A stretch of 64,000 nucleotides of DNA, taken from Bacteroidia bacterium. GTDB taxonomy: Bacteria > Bacteroidota > Bacteroidia > SpSt-205. The translations under genes and the position numbers were made by a program. Location: positions 89,570 to 153,569 of the forward strand of contig BPGV01000001.1 of NCBI GenBank assembly GCA_026003215.1. Direction: 5' to 3'. The notes beneath the pieces are model-generated. The model was not told where the DNA came from. It saw only the letters and a program-made list of their open reading frames with translations, and did no database searches. How positions within the stretch are numbered: position 1 is the first letter of the stretch; each line of letters opens with the position of its first letter. Shown here piece by piece: positions 35,469 through 44,507 of this stretch.

Positions 35469-38171
35469 TCACAGGATAAGGAAGCTTTCTTCGGCTTGGG
35501 GGCGTGCACGAGCGAAAAGAAGGCCTTTATCCTGCGTGTATTTCCACGCTGGGGGCAAAAAGGCATAATCCCGAGCAAACCGAGGCGCATCACGAAGGGG
35601 CTCACGGTCTCCTACCATATACTGGGGTAGGGAGACGGCGTACGGTTCATGTACTCGCTTCTGCCACCAGAGTCGCCTCGCCACAGAAGAAAGCTTTTTC
35701 TGCTGTGCAAGGGTTTTATATTCTTGTAGGGCTTCCTCTACCGCTTCTTTAAACTGAGCGGGGATGTACCAGCCGGCAGCTATGCGGCGGAAAATCTGCT
35801 GGGCTTCTTCGCGGGTGTCGCTCACCCAACCTCGCCTTGCCGCTTCCAGCGTTTGATAAAAAGCCTTCAAATAAGCCTTGCCTTCAGGGAGGCTAAGCGC
35901 TTCCTCCGAGTAGAGCAGCTCTACCCAAAGCTTCTTAGTTTTTTCACACAAAAGGCAAGCCGTAGTGGGATAAGTCAGCGGCATAATCCTTGCCCTTCCC
36001 TTCTTTTTTTCCTTCTTATCCTCATTTTCTTTTTCTTCATTCTCTGGTTCTTGGGGGCTTATCAGCGAAAGGAAAGTTTTTCGTATAGTGTTTTCAACGG
36101 CTTGTATGAGGTGCTCGCTCGGGTCACTTTTTGGGGGGTGTGGGCTTTCTGCTGGGGGTTTTATGGTTTCGCAGAGGACCTTAAGGCCTATAAGGGTATA
36201 AGCTAAAAGGAAAGATTTGTAAATTTTTCCGCTGCCGGAGGCCAGCTTATCGGGCTTGGCTTTGTCCGGATCCCAATAAAACCAGATATATACGTTGGGG
36301 GTCTCGGGCGGGGGCGGAGGGGTATGGCGCAAGGGAGCATGCTGGCGAGCTACTCGTCCCATGCGCTGGACTAAAGCATCTGCTGGCGCCAGTTCTGTAA
36401 AAAGCACATCGCCGTACAGGTCTAATGCCGCTTCTACTACTTGTGTTGCTACTAAAATGTGCGGCTTTTGTAAGGGAGGGCGCGCAGGACCCCAACTCTT
36501 CGTAAGAGCCTCTTCTTTCTCTCGCCTATCTTTCGCCGTAAATAAACTGTGCAGTAAATCTATCTCGGCAGTTGAGGAAAATCTTTTTTCCAACTCTTCG
36601 TACATGCGCATGGCTTGATGGCGGGTATTACATACTACTAAGATTCGAGGCTTGTGTGGTGGTGAAAGATAAGGCACGGCTACCTTCCCGGCTAATATGT
36701 CAGCAATCTTTTGGATTACCGTTTCAGGTATGGGGAAATCCTCCTTTGAGGTTGGAGTGCAGGGGAGGACTTCTACTTTATGCTTGCAGAAGGAGTCTAA
36801 GTTTGCGTAAAGGTCTATTTTTTCAGCGTTTAGGCTTTGCAGTTCTTTTTCTAAGAAGGGGGGGAGGGTGGCTGTGATGAGGAGGAATCTGCCCCCCAGA
36901 GAGGCTATATCCTCTAAGAGGCGTACAATCAAGGCTGCGGCTTGGGGGTCATAAGCTTGTACTTCATCTACGATGAGGGTGTGGGTTTGGAGCGTGGTGT
37001 AGATGCGTTCGTAGCCGGGGGGACGGAAGCTATAAGGAAAGATTTGGTCGCCTGTGGTGATGAGGGCAGGAAGGGCGAGATGGCGAGCGGTTTCGTAGTG
37101 GGCCAGAGCTACCTCTTCGGTGGTCTGCCGGGCTAAAGCCGTGAGGGCATCGCCGTACAAAAGACCCACTCGCTTACGCCCCCAGAGCCGTTCCGCTCGC
37201 CTAAAAGTTTGGAATACCGCTGCCCGTAAGGGAAGCGTATAGATGAATCGTCCCGGTGTGGCCCACAAAAAAGCTAACTCTGTCTTACCTGCTCCTGTGG
37301 GTGCTACTACTATAGCTGACTTTTTAGAGATAGCTTTTACCGTTTTGGACTGCCAGGCAGAGCCAGCACTTTTGTGGAGAAAGAAATACCGCAAGGGGGT
37401 TTGGGACAGGCGCGGTCGGTAGATTCCTCGGCGAAGGGACCTTATCCAGCCTTGTTCGTAGGCTGAGGCCCAGTGGTCTGCCCGTTGTAAGGTCCCCGCT
37501 AAGCTAATCCACAGCCGTACTTCCTCGGTGCTGAAGCCCAAGCGCTGGGGCAGCCATTCGTTTAGGTAGGGCGGTGGAGCCCAGTAGCTTAGGGAGAGGC
37601 CTGCGGCCAGCCCCCGTGCCAACGCTTCATTCCAGCCTATTCCCCGTTCTCCCAACTCTTTGCAGAGGAGTTCTTGGTACTTTTCTCGCAGGCGAGGGGT
37701 TTCTAAAAGACCTTGGACCAGCGAGCTGAGCTTATCCGGGGTGGCCACCTCTTCTTGGATACGGTCGCGCCAGTGGTGATAGGCTACTACGGAGAAAAGT
37801 ATTTGTCGGAGCCGTTCGTCGGGTAGATTAGAGTGCCCGAGCCGGGCGCGGAGGTATTCTACCGCTGCATTTATGGTGCCTTCGTCCATCCACAGCAGGG
37901 AAAAAAGCGAGTGCGGTACCTCTGGCAGTTTTTCCTGCAAGAGAGGCAGCCCAAAACGGAGAAAGTCCCCCTTCCCGGCCTTTTTATATAGGCGGGCTTG
38001 GAAGGGAGCGTGAACTTTGCCTGCATCATGCCATAGCGTGATATGTCGTAAAAGCGCTTTATCCCCCGGGGAAGCCCTGCGCAAAAGCGAGCGCGCAGCC
38101 AGCCACACATGACGCGTATGTCTACCAAGCGCAATAGGCGGGTCAGATTTAGCTAAAAGAAGACCCCTCAT
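35469..38171 (-). CDS. cas3: CRISPR-associated nuclease-helicase Cas3 (type I-B)
   Basis: A 900-residue protein that degrades target DNA after recruitment by Cascade. The N-terminal HD nuclease has H-D at 48-49 (ITLWHDAGKVHAPFQ). The superfamily 2 helicase has Walker A VVAPTGAGKTELA at 288-300, a Walker B variant DEVQAYD at 402 (Cas3 proteins usually have DExH), ITATLPP, and motif VI QRMGRVARQ. A Glu/Lys-rich insert (ENEEKENEDKKEKKKGRA) lies in the C-terminal region. The ATG at 38171 overlaps the cas5 stop as ATGA; a TTG further out (38183) is rejected. It is the last gene of the minus-strand operon. Confidence 0.95.
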   Translation of the reverse strand: MRGLLLAKSDPPIALGRHTRHVWLAARSLLRRASPGDKALLRHITLWHDAGKVHAPFQARLYKKAGKGDFLRFGLPLLQEKLPEVPHSLFSLLWMDEGTINAAVEYLRARLGHSNLPDERLRQILFSVVAYHHWRDRIQEEVATPDKLSSLVQGLLETPRLREKYQELLCKELGERGIGWNEALARGLAAGLSLSYWAPPPYLNEWLPQRLGFSTEEVRLWISLAGTLQRADHWASAYEQGWIRSLRRGIYRPRLSQTPLRYFFLHKSAGSAWQSKTVKAISKKSAIVVAPTGAGKTELAFLWATPGRFIYTLPLRAAVFQTFRRAERLWGRKRVGLLYGDALTALARQTTEEVALAHYETARHLALPALITTGDQIFPYSFRPPGYERIYTTLQTHTLIVDEVQAYDPQAAALIVRLLEDIASLGGRFLLITATLPPFLEKELQSLNAEKIDLYANLDSFCKHKVEVLPCTPTSKEDFPIPETVIQKIADILAGKVAVPYLSPPHKPRILVVCNTRHQAMRMYEELEKRFSSTAEIDLLHSLFTAKDRREKEEALTKSWGPARPPLQKPHILVATQVVEAALDLYGDVLFTELAPADALVQRMGRVARQHAPLRHTPPPPPETPNVYIWFYWDPDKAKPDKLASGSGKIYKSFLLAYTLIGLKVLCETIKPPAESPHPPKSDPSEHLIQAVENTIRKTFLSLISPQEPENEEKENEDKKEKKKGRARIMPLTYPTTACLLCEKTKKLWVELLYSEEALSLPEGKAYLKAFYQTLEAARRGWVSDTREEAQQIFRRIAAGWYIPAQFKEAVEEALQEYKTLAQQKKLSSVARRLWWQKRVHEPYAVSLPQYMVGDREPLRDAPRFARDYAFLPPAWKYTQDKGLLFARARPQAEESFLIL

Positions 38172-38947
38172 AACTTTTGCCAAAAGACAGGTAGGTTATA
38201 GTTTTCATCTATATACACATCAGGAAGGGGATAGGGTGTATCGCCTTCCCATAAAAAAACAGGAACTGTTTTCACTTGGCGAGCAGGGGGCTTATCTTGG
38301 GCCCACAAGGCCACGCGGTAAGGGGTACCCCGCAGCCCAGGAAAGCGTTGCATCTCTTTCCAAGGTATCCAGAAGCGCCACGACAGCTTACTCGGAGGTA
38401 AGTCTCCCTTCCTAAGGATGACCTCCTCTAAGGCGAGCGGGATCACCAGGTCCTCCGCCCGACCTAAATGAAGTATTTCGTGGGGTTGGGACTCGTAAAA
38501 AGCTTTCTTGAGCAGAGAAAGGTGGTCTGGAGTTTTTGTGCCCAAGTAGAGGAGGAGCTCTATTTTTTGGAGTACGAGGCTTGTGCGGGGGCTCTGTCCG
38601 CCAGGGTGCTCAGGTAAGCCCCACCGCATACGAGAAGGACGCCTTAAAGCTCGCTTAGAAGAGCGCCCCGCTGGGGCAGCTACAGCGCCAAAGTAATTCT
38701 CATGTTCTTCTTTAGCGAGATTGCGGGCCCAGGTGTACTCGGGCACCACACTCTCCCACCTCCCCGCAACCGCGATCTGCTCAAGCGGTAGGCTTAGTCC
38801 CACATCTGGATCATTGCCCAGCCAGTTTGTCAAAAAACCCAGCACCGTCGCATAGGGCGGTAGCGGATAGGTGAGGATCTTTTGATAAGCATAAGGTACG
38901 CGATAAAGGGCGGAGGGTTGGAGCAGTCTAAGCCGCAGAACTTTCAT
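38168..38947 (-). CDS. cas5: Cascade subunit Cas5 (type I-B)
   Basis: A 259-residue RAMP-fold subunit that caps the 5' handle of the crRNA. The N-terminus MKVLRLRLLQPSALYRVPYA with PLPPYATVLGFLTNWLG is the Cas5 family start. The C-terminal half is beta-rich (PYRVALWAQDKPPAR). It overlaps cas7 by 20 bp and cas3 by 4 bp, consistent with tight coupling in the operon. Placement between cas7 and cas3 is the type I-B order. Confidence 0.9.
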   Translation of the reverse strand: MKVLRLRLLQPSALYRVPYAYQKILTYPLPPYATVLGFLTNWLGNDPDVGLSLPLEQIAVAGRWESVVPEYTWARNLAKEEHENYFGAVAAPAGRSSKRALRRPSRMRWGLPEHPGGQSPRTSLVLQKIELLLYLGTKTPDHLSLLKKAFYESQPHEILHLGRAEDLVIPLALEEVILRKGDLPPSKLSWRFWIPWKEMQRFPGLRGTPYRVALWAQDKPPARQVKTVPVFLWEGDTPYPLPDVYIDENYNLPVFWQKL

Positions 38948-40124
38948 CGGGATAAAGAGAGACTATACGCTGCTTGAACTCTTCTTCGGATAGGCTCTCG
39001 GATTGTAGCGCACCCGGGCAGATGAAGTTCCACGGGCCATAAACGCCACTCACAAAAAGACCGCCCTCTTCGCTTTTGCGCAGATACCAGGGGTTATTCA
39101 GTACGTCTGGATGGAGAGGCAAAGGGCAAGTACCTTCTTGATTGGCAGGGATAGGCGGCCAAAAGAAATAGGGTTCTAAAATAGGTACGGGTACCTTAGT
39201 AAAAGCTGCAACAAAAGCCACAGGAACGAGCGTATTAGCTTCGCCGCTGGATTGGGCATATAATCCACCTCGTAAAGCTTCTATGAGCGCCAAGAGCCGA
39301 CGTCGGCGCCCCTCGGCCCTAAGCACAAACTGCACCTGATAGGGACCCGAAGCCATATCCTTTACAATTACCTTGCCATTAGGATGCTCATAAACATGGT
39401 CAGGGCCTTGGGAGGTTTTCTTCAATCCTGCAATAGTGAAGACCACTGATGAGCTTGTACTCTTAGATTTACTTTTTTTTCCTTGCTTTTGGGCTGTATC
39501 CTCTTCCTGTTCCGCTTGCTCCTGTTCTTTGTTCTTTTCTTTGGCTTCTACTTTGAATGCTACGTTGGTGTCGCTTGCTATTACTTCTGCTTTTGGTAAA
39601 ATCCATTCGTCTCGACCTAAGCGGTGGGTATCTATAACAAAATGTACCTTGTATAGGGAGGTATGTTCTTCTTTTTGGTAGGGATTAGGGGTAGATTCCA
39701 TGATTTTTGCCAATCGTTGTACGAGGTCATGATTGGCGTAGAAAGCCATATCGCCTGCGTAAGGGTAGAGGGAGATGGCTTTGGTGATGCCGACGACAGC
39801 CTTGCGGGTTAGGGTTCTGCCGGCGGTTTGCATATAGCCGAAAAGGTCTAACTCAGCATGGGTGAGGATAGAAGCTTGGGTAAGGTCAAACTGAATTACA
39901 TCACTGGTGGCTTGCAAGGGGGCTGGCTCCCATTCGGGTGCTTTCTCATGGTGGGCTAAGTACAAAGTCTGGAAGAGGTAATGCCGCAAAGCGGGCTTGC
40001 TTATAAAAGTATGTATGCGGTCTTGGTAGGTCAGTTTTTTTACAGACAGCACATTTTGCCCGATTTTTTCGTCTCTGTTGAGGGCATGGGCCCGATACAC
40101 TACGGTAATCGTCAAGTATCGCAT
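38928..40124 (-). CDS. cas7: Cascade backbone subunit Cas7 (Cst2/DevR type)
   Basis: A 398-residue backbone protein that polymerises along the crRNA spacer. It starts MRYLTITVVYRAHALNRDEK and contains LDLFGYMQTAGRTLTRKAVV, the Cas7b/DevR region. Residues about 194-226 (KEKNKEQEQAEQEEDTAQKQ then KSKSKSTSSS) form a low-complexity charged insert that looks like an expanded thumb or web loop. The rest is regular. cas5 starts 20 bp before its stop, so they are translationally coupled. Confidence 0.9.
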   Translation of the reverse strand: MRYLTITVVYRAHALNRDEKIGQNVLSVKKLTYQDRIHTFISKPALRHYLFQTLYLAHHEKAPEWEPAPLQATSDVIQFDLTQASILTHAELDLFGYMQTAGRTLTRKAVVGITKAISLYPYAGDMAFYANHDLVQRLAKIMESTPNPYQKEEHTSLYKVHFVIDTHRLGRDEWILPKAEVIASDTNVAFKVEAKEKNKEQEQAEQEEDTAQKQGKKSKSKSTSSSVVFTIAGLKKTSQGPDHVYEHPNGKVIVKDMASGPYQVQFVLRAEGRRRRLLALIEALRGGLYAQSSGEANTLVPVAFVAAFTKVPVPILEPYFFWPPIPANQEGTCPLPLHPDVLNNPWYLRKSEEGGLFVSGVYGPWNFICPGALQSESLSEEEFKQRIVSLYPDESSAA

Positions 40125-40128
40125 AGGC

Positions 40129-40617
40129 TTAGCTATTTACGGCACTTAAGAAGTGATATACCAAGAGTTGGGTTTCCTCTGGGTGGAAGGCAGGTGAAAA
40201 AGCATAGGCCAAGTTGCGGGGGAAGCCTCCTCCGTGAGCCATATAGGTGCGCAAGAGGAGATAAAATGCTTCTTCGCGTCGGCCAGCCCGCAGAAGCTCC
40301 ATGAGCCGAAACCCTATCTTTTCCAGCGACTCCCGAAGGGCAGGATGCCTGTTCTTTACCTTATAGCCTACCCCCTGCAAACGCTCCGCTATGCTGGTAA
40401 GCTCTTCTTCCTTCCCACTGGAGGGCAACATCATGCCCTTTTTATCAGCCAGGCTCCGAAGAATCCGATAGGTATGTTCTATTTTAGCAAGCTGTCTGCG
40501 CGCTTGCATTAGCGATTGATGTATCTCCTTAAGTTCGGATTTTTGGCGTTCTTCTGGTAGGCTGTACCACTTTTCCAGAAGGCCTTCTACTTTCTCTCGT
40601 AAGTTTTTCAGATCCAT
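40129..40617 (-). CDS. Probable Cascade small subunit (Cas11-like) or split Cas8 C-terminus
   Basis: A 162-residue, almost wholly helical protein, starting MDLKNLREKVEGLLEKWYSL with an ATG that overlaps the cas8 stop. Its C-terminal part (FYLLLRTYMAHGGGFPRNLA, then YAFSPAFHPEETQLLVYHFL) resembles the helical C-terminal region of Cas8b-type proteins. Adding its length to the upstream cas8 (385) gives a normal Cas8b size of about 550. In several type I systems the small subunit Cas11 is made from an internal start in cas8; here it seems to be a separate gene. I infer a Cas11-like role from position and fold only. Confidence 0.55.
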   Translation of the reverse strand: MDLKNLREKVEGLLEKWYSLPEERQKSELKEIHQSLMQARRQLAKIEHTYRILRSLADKKGMMLPSSGKEEELTSIAERLQGVGYKVKNRHPALRESLEKIGFRLMELLRAGRREEAFYLLLRTYMAHGGGFPRNLAYAFSPAFHPEETQLLVYHFLSAVNS

Positions 40618-41765
40618 AGACTATGGCTTTTTTGGATGGTGCGTATTTCTGTGGCTAAGATAAGGAGGTTTTGGGTTATAAAGGGCAGCCGTTCATAGGG
40701 TATATCTTTGAAAAAGTGTTTTAGAGCGGCTTCTTTACTATTTTTGAGGAGTTGGCTGCGCAGGGCGAGGTAGCTCAGGTGCTGTACGATGCCGAAGCGC
40801 CCTGCCAGCAAGGCCCGTACCAGCGCGGAAGAGCGCAGGCGGGCTAAAGCTTGCGTGACCTTCGGCCGTAAAAGAAGCCGTACTACCGCTGGCGAAAGAG
40901 TCACCGTTTCCACCGTTTCCCCTTGCCGATGAATAAGCTGTATGTTTTGAAATACCCATCCCCCCAGCATACGCTGGATTCGCAGGCTATATTCTACTAC
41001 AGAAGTGGCTAACAGCGGTAAAGCTTCTTGCTGTTCCGAAATCCCCTTAAGTAATCTATTCAAATGCCACATGAGCTTAAAGGAAGGCGCATTGATAAAC
41101 ACCTCACTGTTATCGCTCAGACGCGTAAAAGCCAAGTGGTGAAAGAGGATCGCCGTCAGGGCCGGGCGACTTAGGCGGAGGGTTCCCTCTTCGTGTAATC
41201 CCCTAAAAGCATTGGGAAAGCTGCTCTGGGCCGGAAAGAGCCACTGGAGGTTTCTAAGGTCTATGGGCTGCGTGACGTAGCGGGTCTCGCCTAAAAAAAG
41301 GCACGACTCGCGCCGACGCTTTTTTGGAGTAAAAACCGTCTCCCAAGAAAAAGTTTCAGCAAACTGGGAAGGGTTTGCCCACTTCCCCTCGCTGTGGTGG
41401 TACCAGTTTTGATAGGGGGCCTTGTTGCCGAAAAGGGAGGCGAGGGCCGCATAAAAGATTTTTCCCTCCTCTGTGCGGAAAGGACATTTAGGATTAGGTG
41501 GTGGGGGTATTTTGCCGGCGTGGTGGGCATGGTGCTGCACGAACCACCAGTGCAGCTGACGAAGCGGCCATAGCTCGTGAGTGGAGTCAAAAGCCGGCTC
41601 GCTCAAAGCGCTAAAAACACGCCGAAGTAGCCGCTTCCCCGCTAAGGTGCCCTCTTCACGTAGGAAGTCTTCTGGGCTGATGCCTTGTGAGGCGAATACC
41701 TCTAAAAGACCTATCATGCTTGCGTTGAAGAGCCAGTGCGAGGGGAGGATAGGCAGCTCTTTCAT
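40608..41765 (-). CDS. cas8b: Cascade large subunit Cas8 (Cst1-like, type I-B)
   Basis: A 385-residue large subunit, expected to recognise the PAM and start R-loop formation. The opening HWLFNASMIGLLEVFASQ is the Cas8b/Cst1 start. The middle has NWYHHSEGKWANPSQFAETF and PAQSSFPNAFRGL. Cst1 proteins usually carry two CxxC zinc-binding pairs here; only isolated cysteines (CPFRTEEG, CLFLGE) are seen, so the zinc site looks lost. It is short for the family, as if cut before the C-terminal domain, which the next gene supplies. It overlaps cas6 as ATGA. Confidence 0.8.
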   Translation of the reverse strand: MKELPILPSHWLFNASMIGLLEVFASQGISPEDFLREEGTLAGKRLLRRVFSALSEPAFDSTHELWPLRQLHWWFVQHHAHHAGKIPPPPNPKCPFRTEEGKIFYAALASLFGNKAPYQNWYHHSEGKWANPSQFAETFSWETVFTPKKRRRESCLFLGETRYVTQPIDLRNLQWLFPAQSSFPNAFRGLHEEGTLRLSRPALTAILFHHLAFTRLSDNSEVFINAPSFKLMWHLNRLLKGISEQQEALPLLATSVVEYSLRIQRMLGGWVFQNIQLIHRQGETVETVTLSPAVVRLLLRPKVTQALARLRSSALVRALLAGRFGIVQHLSYLALRSQLLKNSKEAALKHFFKDIPYERLPFITQNLLILATEIRTIQKSHSLWI

Positions 41766-42523
41766 AGGGCGGTTCCTTTCTCTAAGAATCCGAAGCCTTG
41801 GCTGCGGCGAACCCCTATGCCAGCTTGGTAGAGCAGCTGCAAGAGGGCCGGCGGCCCCGCCAAACGCAGAACCCCTTCACTGCCTGTCATGTACTGGCCA
41901 TAATGCCAGACGACTTGGGGGCGCAGCGCAGAAAAGTCGCACCGGCTCCACTCCAGCACCAGGCGCTGCCCTAAGAAGCTCTGGCTTAGTTCTCCCACTA
42001 AAAATTGTAGGGCTGCCTCAAATACCTCGTCCTGGGGCGTGAGGTAACGGTGCGGCGCTTGGGGATCCTTGACTAAAAAGGGCGAGAGGGTGCGAAAAAT
42101 CCCCTCCTCTTGCGCAAAGGGCGGCGCGGGCGGATGCACTCGCAGCCGTTGTAGGGAAAACTCCCACTGTTTGCGCCAAGCATGGCTTCTGCGGGCTTGC
42201 CCCCAGCGCACAAAAGCATTGAGCACCTCTACCCCTATCCTCTCATCCGCAAACGAGAAGTTCCACCATGCCTGCGAGCCCGCCCGTAAATACGAGGTCT
42301 CCGCATTAGGCCCCTTTTCTATGGGATGGTTTCGGTCTAACCGCGGAAAATACACCGAAAAACAAAACGGCTTTTTGACTTTGCTTTGGTAAAATAGCCG
42401 AAATACGGAAGGGTTATAGCGCTTGAGCACAGCCTTAAGAAAAGAAGCAAACCCTTGCCTATAATCTAAGGGAAGCAGTCCTGGGTGTTCGCTGGCTATG
42501 CCTACGTGTAAAGAAAAGCGCAT
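41762..42523 (-). CDS. cas6: CRISPR repeat endoribonuclease Cas6
   Basis: A 253-residue RAMP endoribonuclease that cuts the array transcript in the repeat to give crRNAs. The C-terminal Gly-rich loop GIGVRRSQGFGFLEKGTAL is diagnostic. The N-terminus is MRFSLHVGIASEHPGLLPLD. The start at 42523 is chosen over a TTG nine bases upstream because TACTTTTG lies 6 nt before it. It is first in the interference operon, divergent from cas4. Confidence 0.9.
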   Translation of the reverse strand: MRFSLHVGIASEHPGLLPLDYRQGFASFLKAVLKRYNPSVFRLFYQSKVKKPFCFSVYFPRLDRNHPIEKGPNAETSYLRAGSQAWWNFSFADERIGVEVLNAFVRWGQARRSHAWRKQWEFSLQRLRVHPPAPPFAQEEGIFRTLSPFLVKDPQAPHRYLTPQDEVFEAALQFLVGELSQSFLGQRLVLEWSRCDFSALRPQVVWHYGQYMTGSEGVLRLAGPPALLQLLYQAGIGVRRSQGFGFLEKGTAL

Positions 42524-42529
42524 GCTGGG

Positions 42530-42537
42530 CAAAAGTA
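42530..42537 (-). promoter_or_regulatory. -7 promoter element of the type I-B interference operon
   Basis: TACTTTTG on the minus strand, 6 nt before cas6. On the other strand TATTTTG (42559-42565), one base short of the consensus, lies 5 nt before cas4, so both operons probably fire from this 47-bp gap. Confidence 0.6.
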
Positions 42538-42570
42538 GCTTTTTTTCGAAACAAGCCCTATTTTGGGGAC

Positions 42571-43086
42571 ATGCGGTGGTGGGAGATTGCCGGACATGAA
42601 GTAGAGTCTTTTGCGGCTTGTCCCCGCCAGTACTGGTTTTTGAGTCGGGGCCTCCGCATGGAACCCTTTTCGGAGCTGGTACAAGATGGGCGTTTGGTAA
42701 GTGAGACGGCTTACCCTGCTTGGCCGGCCTCTCGCAAACAGGTGAGGATAGGGCGCCTCAAGATAGACGGACTCGACCCACACCACAAGCGCTTATATGA
42801 GGTGAAGCGTGCCGCCCGCTTGGTGCAGGCCCACAGAATGCAACTACTTTTTTACCTCTGGGTGCTGGAGAAGCTGGGCTGGGAAGGATTTCAAGGCGTG
42901 CTTTTGTATCCCCGTGAGAAAAAACGCATAGAAGTTTTGCTTACGCCAGAGGGGCGTGTAGCGGTGACGAAGCTGCTTCGGGCTCTGGTGGCGGTTCGGC
43001 GGGCAAAGCAGCCCCCACCCCTCCAAAAAAAGCCCTTCTGCAAACACTGCGCTTATAAAGACCTTTGCTGGTTAGAGGAACTATGA
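42571..43086 (+). CDS. cas4: CRISPR-associated exonuclease Cas4
   Basis: A 171-residue PD-(D/E)XK protein with a Fe-S cluster, which helps trim prespacers and select PAM and orientation. The nuclease core is IDGLDPHHKRLYEVKRAAR (Asp and E-x-K). The cluster cysteines are in the N-terminal FAACPRQYWF and the C-terminal FCKHCAYKDLCW. The stop overlaps the cas1 start (ATGA). Its presence next to cas1-cas2 indicates an active-type adaptation module. Confidence 0.93.
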   Translation: MRWWEIAGHEVESFAACPRQYWFLSRGLRMEPFSELVQDGRLVSETAYPAWPASRKQVRIGRLKIDGLDPHHKRLYEVKRAARLVQAHRMQLLFYLWVLEKLGWEGFQGVLLYPREKKRIEVLLTPEGRVAVTKLLRALVAVRRAKQPPPLQKKPFCKHCAYKDLCWLEEL

Positions 43087-44075
43087 AGAAAGTGCTATAC
43101 CTTACCCAAAGCGGTAGGTTATTTCGTCGCCAGCATACCTTATGCTGGCAAGCCACCCAGAGTGCGGAAGCTCGGTTCCTGCCTATTGAGACCTTAGGCG
43201 AAATCTACGCTTTAGGACCTGTGCGCCTTAGCACCACTGTTTTACGCTTTTTAGGCGAGAAGCGCATACCTTTTCATGTTTTTAGCTATTACTTGCATTA
43301 CCGCGGTACTTTTTTGCCAAAAGGGTATATTGTCTCTGGGCAGGTGCGGCTTCGCCAGGCGCGGCATGCCTTAGATCGGAAGAAGCGCTTAGAGATAGCC
43401 CGGCGCTTTGTGCTGGGAGCGATAGGGGGGATGCAGCGCAACTTAGCCTATTATCTGAACAGAGGCAAGGGGGTAGAGCCCGCTTTGACAGAACTTTCCG
43501 CTTGGGAAAAGGAAGTGCGGGCGGCTTCTACGCTTCAGGCGGTGATGGGCTGTGAAGGCAGTGCCCGCCGTGCATACTATGGGGCTTTTGGAGCTATTCT
43601 CACGGGGTGGTCTTGGGCTGGACGCACCAAACGCCCGCCTACGGACCCCGTAAATGCCCTTCTTTCCTTCCTAAATAGCCTTACTTATGCGGCAGTCTTA
43701 GGGCAGCTGTACCATACGCCCTTGGACCCAGTCATAGGCTTTTTGCATGCACCCGGCCGAGGACGCTTTCCTTTGGCTTTAGACCTGGCGGAGATTTTCA
43801 AGCCGCTTTTGGCGGACCGGCTCCTTTTTCGCCTCCTCAACCGGCAGGAGATTACAGCTACCGATTTTGACCCGCTTGTACAGGGGTTGCGCTTGCGCCC
43901 AGAGGCTTTACGGAAGGTCCTCCAAGCCTGGGAAGCCAAACTTAGCGAAACTTTTTACCACCGTACCCTTCAGCGGCAGGTGAGCTACCGCTACCTCATC
44001 CGCTTAGAAGCCTATAAACTCATGAAGCACCTCTTGGAGATAGCTTCTTACGAACCTTTTCGGCCTTGGTGGTGA
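43083..44075 (+). CDS. cas1: CRISPR integrase Cas1
   Basis: A 330-residue integrase that joins new spacers to the leader end of the array. The metal-binding triad is intact: Glu in VMGCEGSARRAYYG, His in VIGFLHAPGRGRFPL, and Asp in LALDLAEIFKP. The start at 43083 overlaps the cas4 stop and is preferred over a TTG at 43065. Together with cas2 it would make the integration complex. The off-target-like event at 11402 is consistent with activity of such a complex. Confidence 0.95.
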   Translation: MKKVLYLTQSGRLFRRQHTLCWQATQSAEARFLPIETLGEIYALGPVRLSTTVLRFLGEKRIPFHVFSYYLHYRGTFLPKGYIVSGQVRLRQARHALDRKKRLEIARRFVLGAIGGMQRNLAYYLNRGKGVEPALTELSAWEKEVRAASTLQAVMGCEGSARRAYYGAFGAILTGWSWAGRTKRPPTDPVNALLSFLNSLTYAAVLGQLYHTPLDPVIGFLHAPGRGRFPLALDLAEIFKPLLADRLLFRLLNRQEITATDFDPLVQGLRLRPEALRKVLQAWEAKLSETFYHRTLQRQVSYRYLIRLEAYKLMKHLLEIASYEPFRPWW

Positions 44076-44078
44076 GCT

Positions 44079-44342
44079 ATGTATGTGATTTTGGTATATG
44101 ATGTAGCGCAGACCCGTGTGGCACGGGTGCTCCGAATTGGTCGCCGTTATCTCTCGTGGGTTCAAAACTCGGTATTGGAGGGGGAGCTATCGGAGGTGCA
44201 GCTTCGGGAGCTCCTCCATGCGCTGGGGAAGGTGATAGATGAGACTCAGGATAGTGTGATTATATTCAAGTTTAGGCAGGAAAAGTGGGTAGATCGGGTG
44301 GTTATCGGGCGAGAAAAAGGAGGGACAGATTTTATTTTATGA
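44079..44342 (+). CDS. cas2: CRISPR adaptation protein Cas2
   Basis: An 87-residue ferredoxin-like protein bridging two Cas1 dimers. MYVILVYDVAQTRVARVLRI holds the conserved Asp at position 8. The rest (YLSWVQNSVLEGELSEVQLR) is typical. It begins 3 nt after cas1 and ends 165 bp before the first repeat, which places the leader immediately downstream. Confidence 0.95.
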   Translation: MYVILVYDVAQTRVARVLRIGRRYLSWVQNSVLEGELSEVQLRELLHALGKVIDETQDSVIIFKFRQEKWVDRVVIGREKGGTDFIL

Positions 44343-44507
44343 GAGTCGTCGAAGGGTAGGGGTTTAGGGAGGGATAGGGGGCAGACGATGCGGGCTGCAG
44401 GGGGGGTACAGAAAAAGAGGGGGAAGAAGATAAGATTTTCTTTACCTTTGCGTACTGCTTAGCAGGTTATTGGTTCTTTGAGGCTTTTAGGGAAAGGGAG
44501 GGGGTGA
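44343..44507 (+). promoter_or_regulatory. CRISPR leader with array promoter
   Basis: The 165-bp purine-rich sequence between cas2 and the first repeat. TACCTTTG at 44443-44450 is a good -7 element, so the pre-crRNA should begin about 50 nt before the first repeat. It ends GAGGGGGTGA against the repeat. Orientation is set by this leader and by the degenerate repeat at the far end. Confidence 0.75.
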
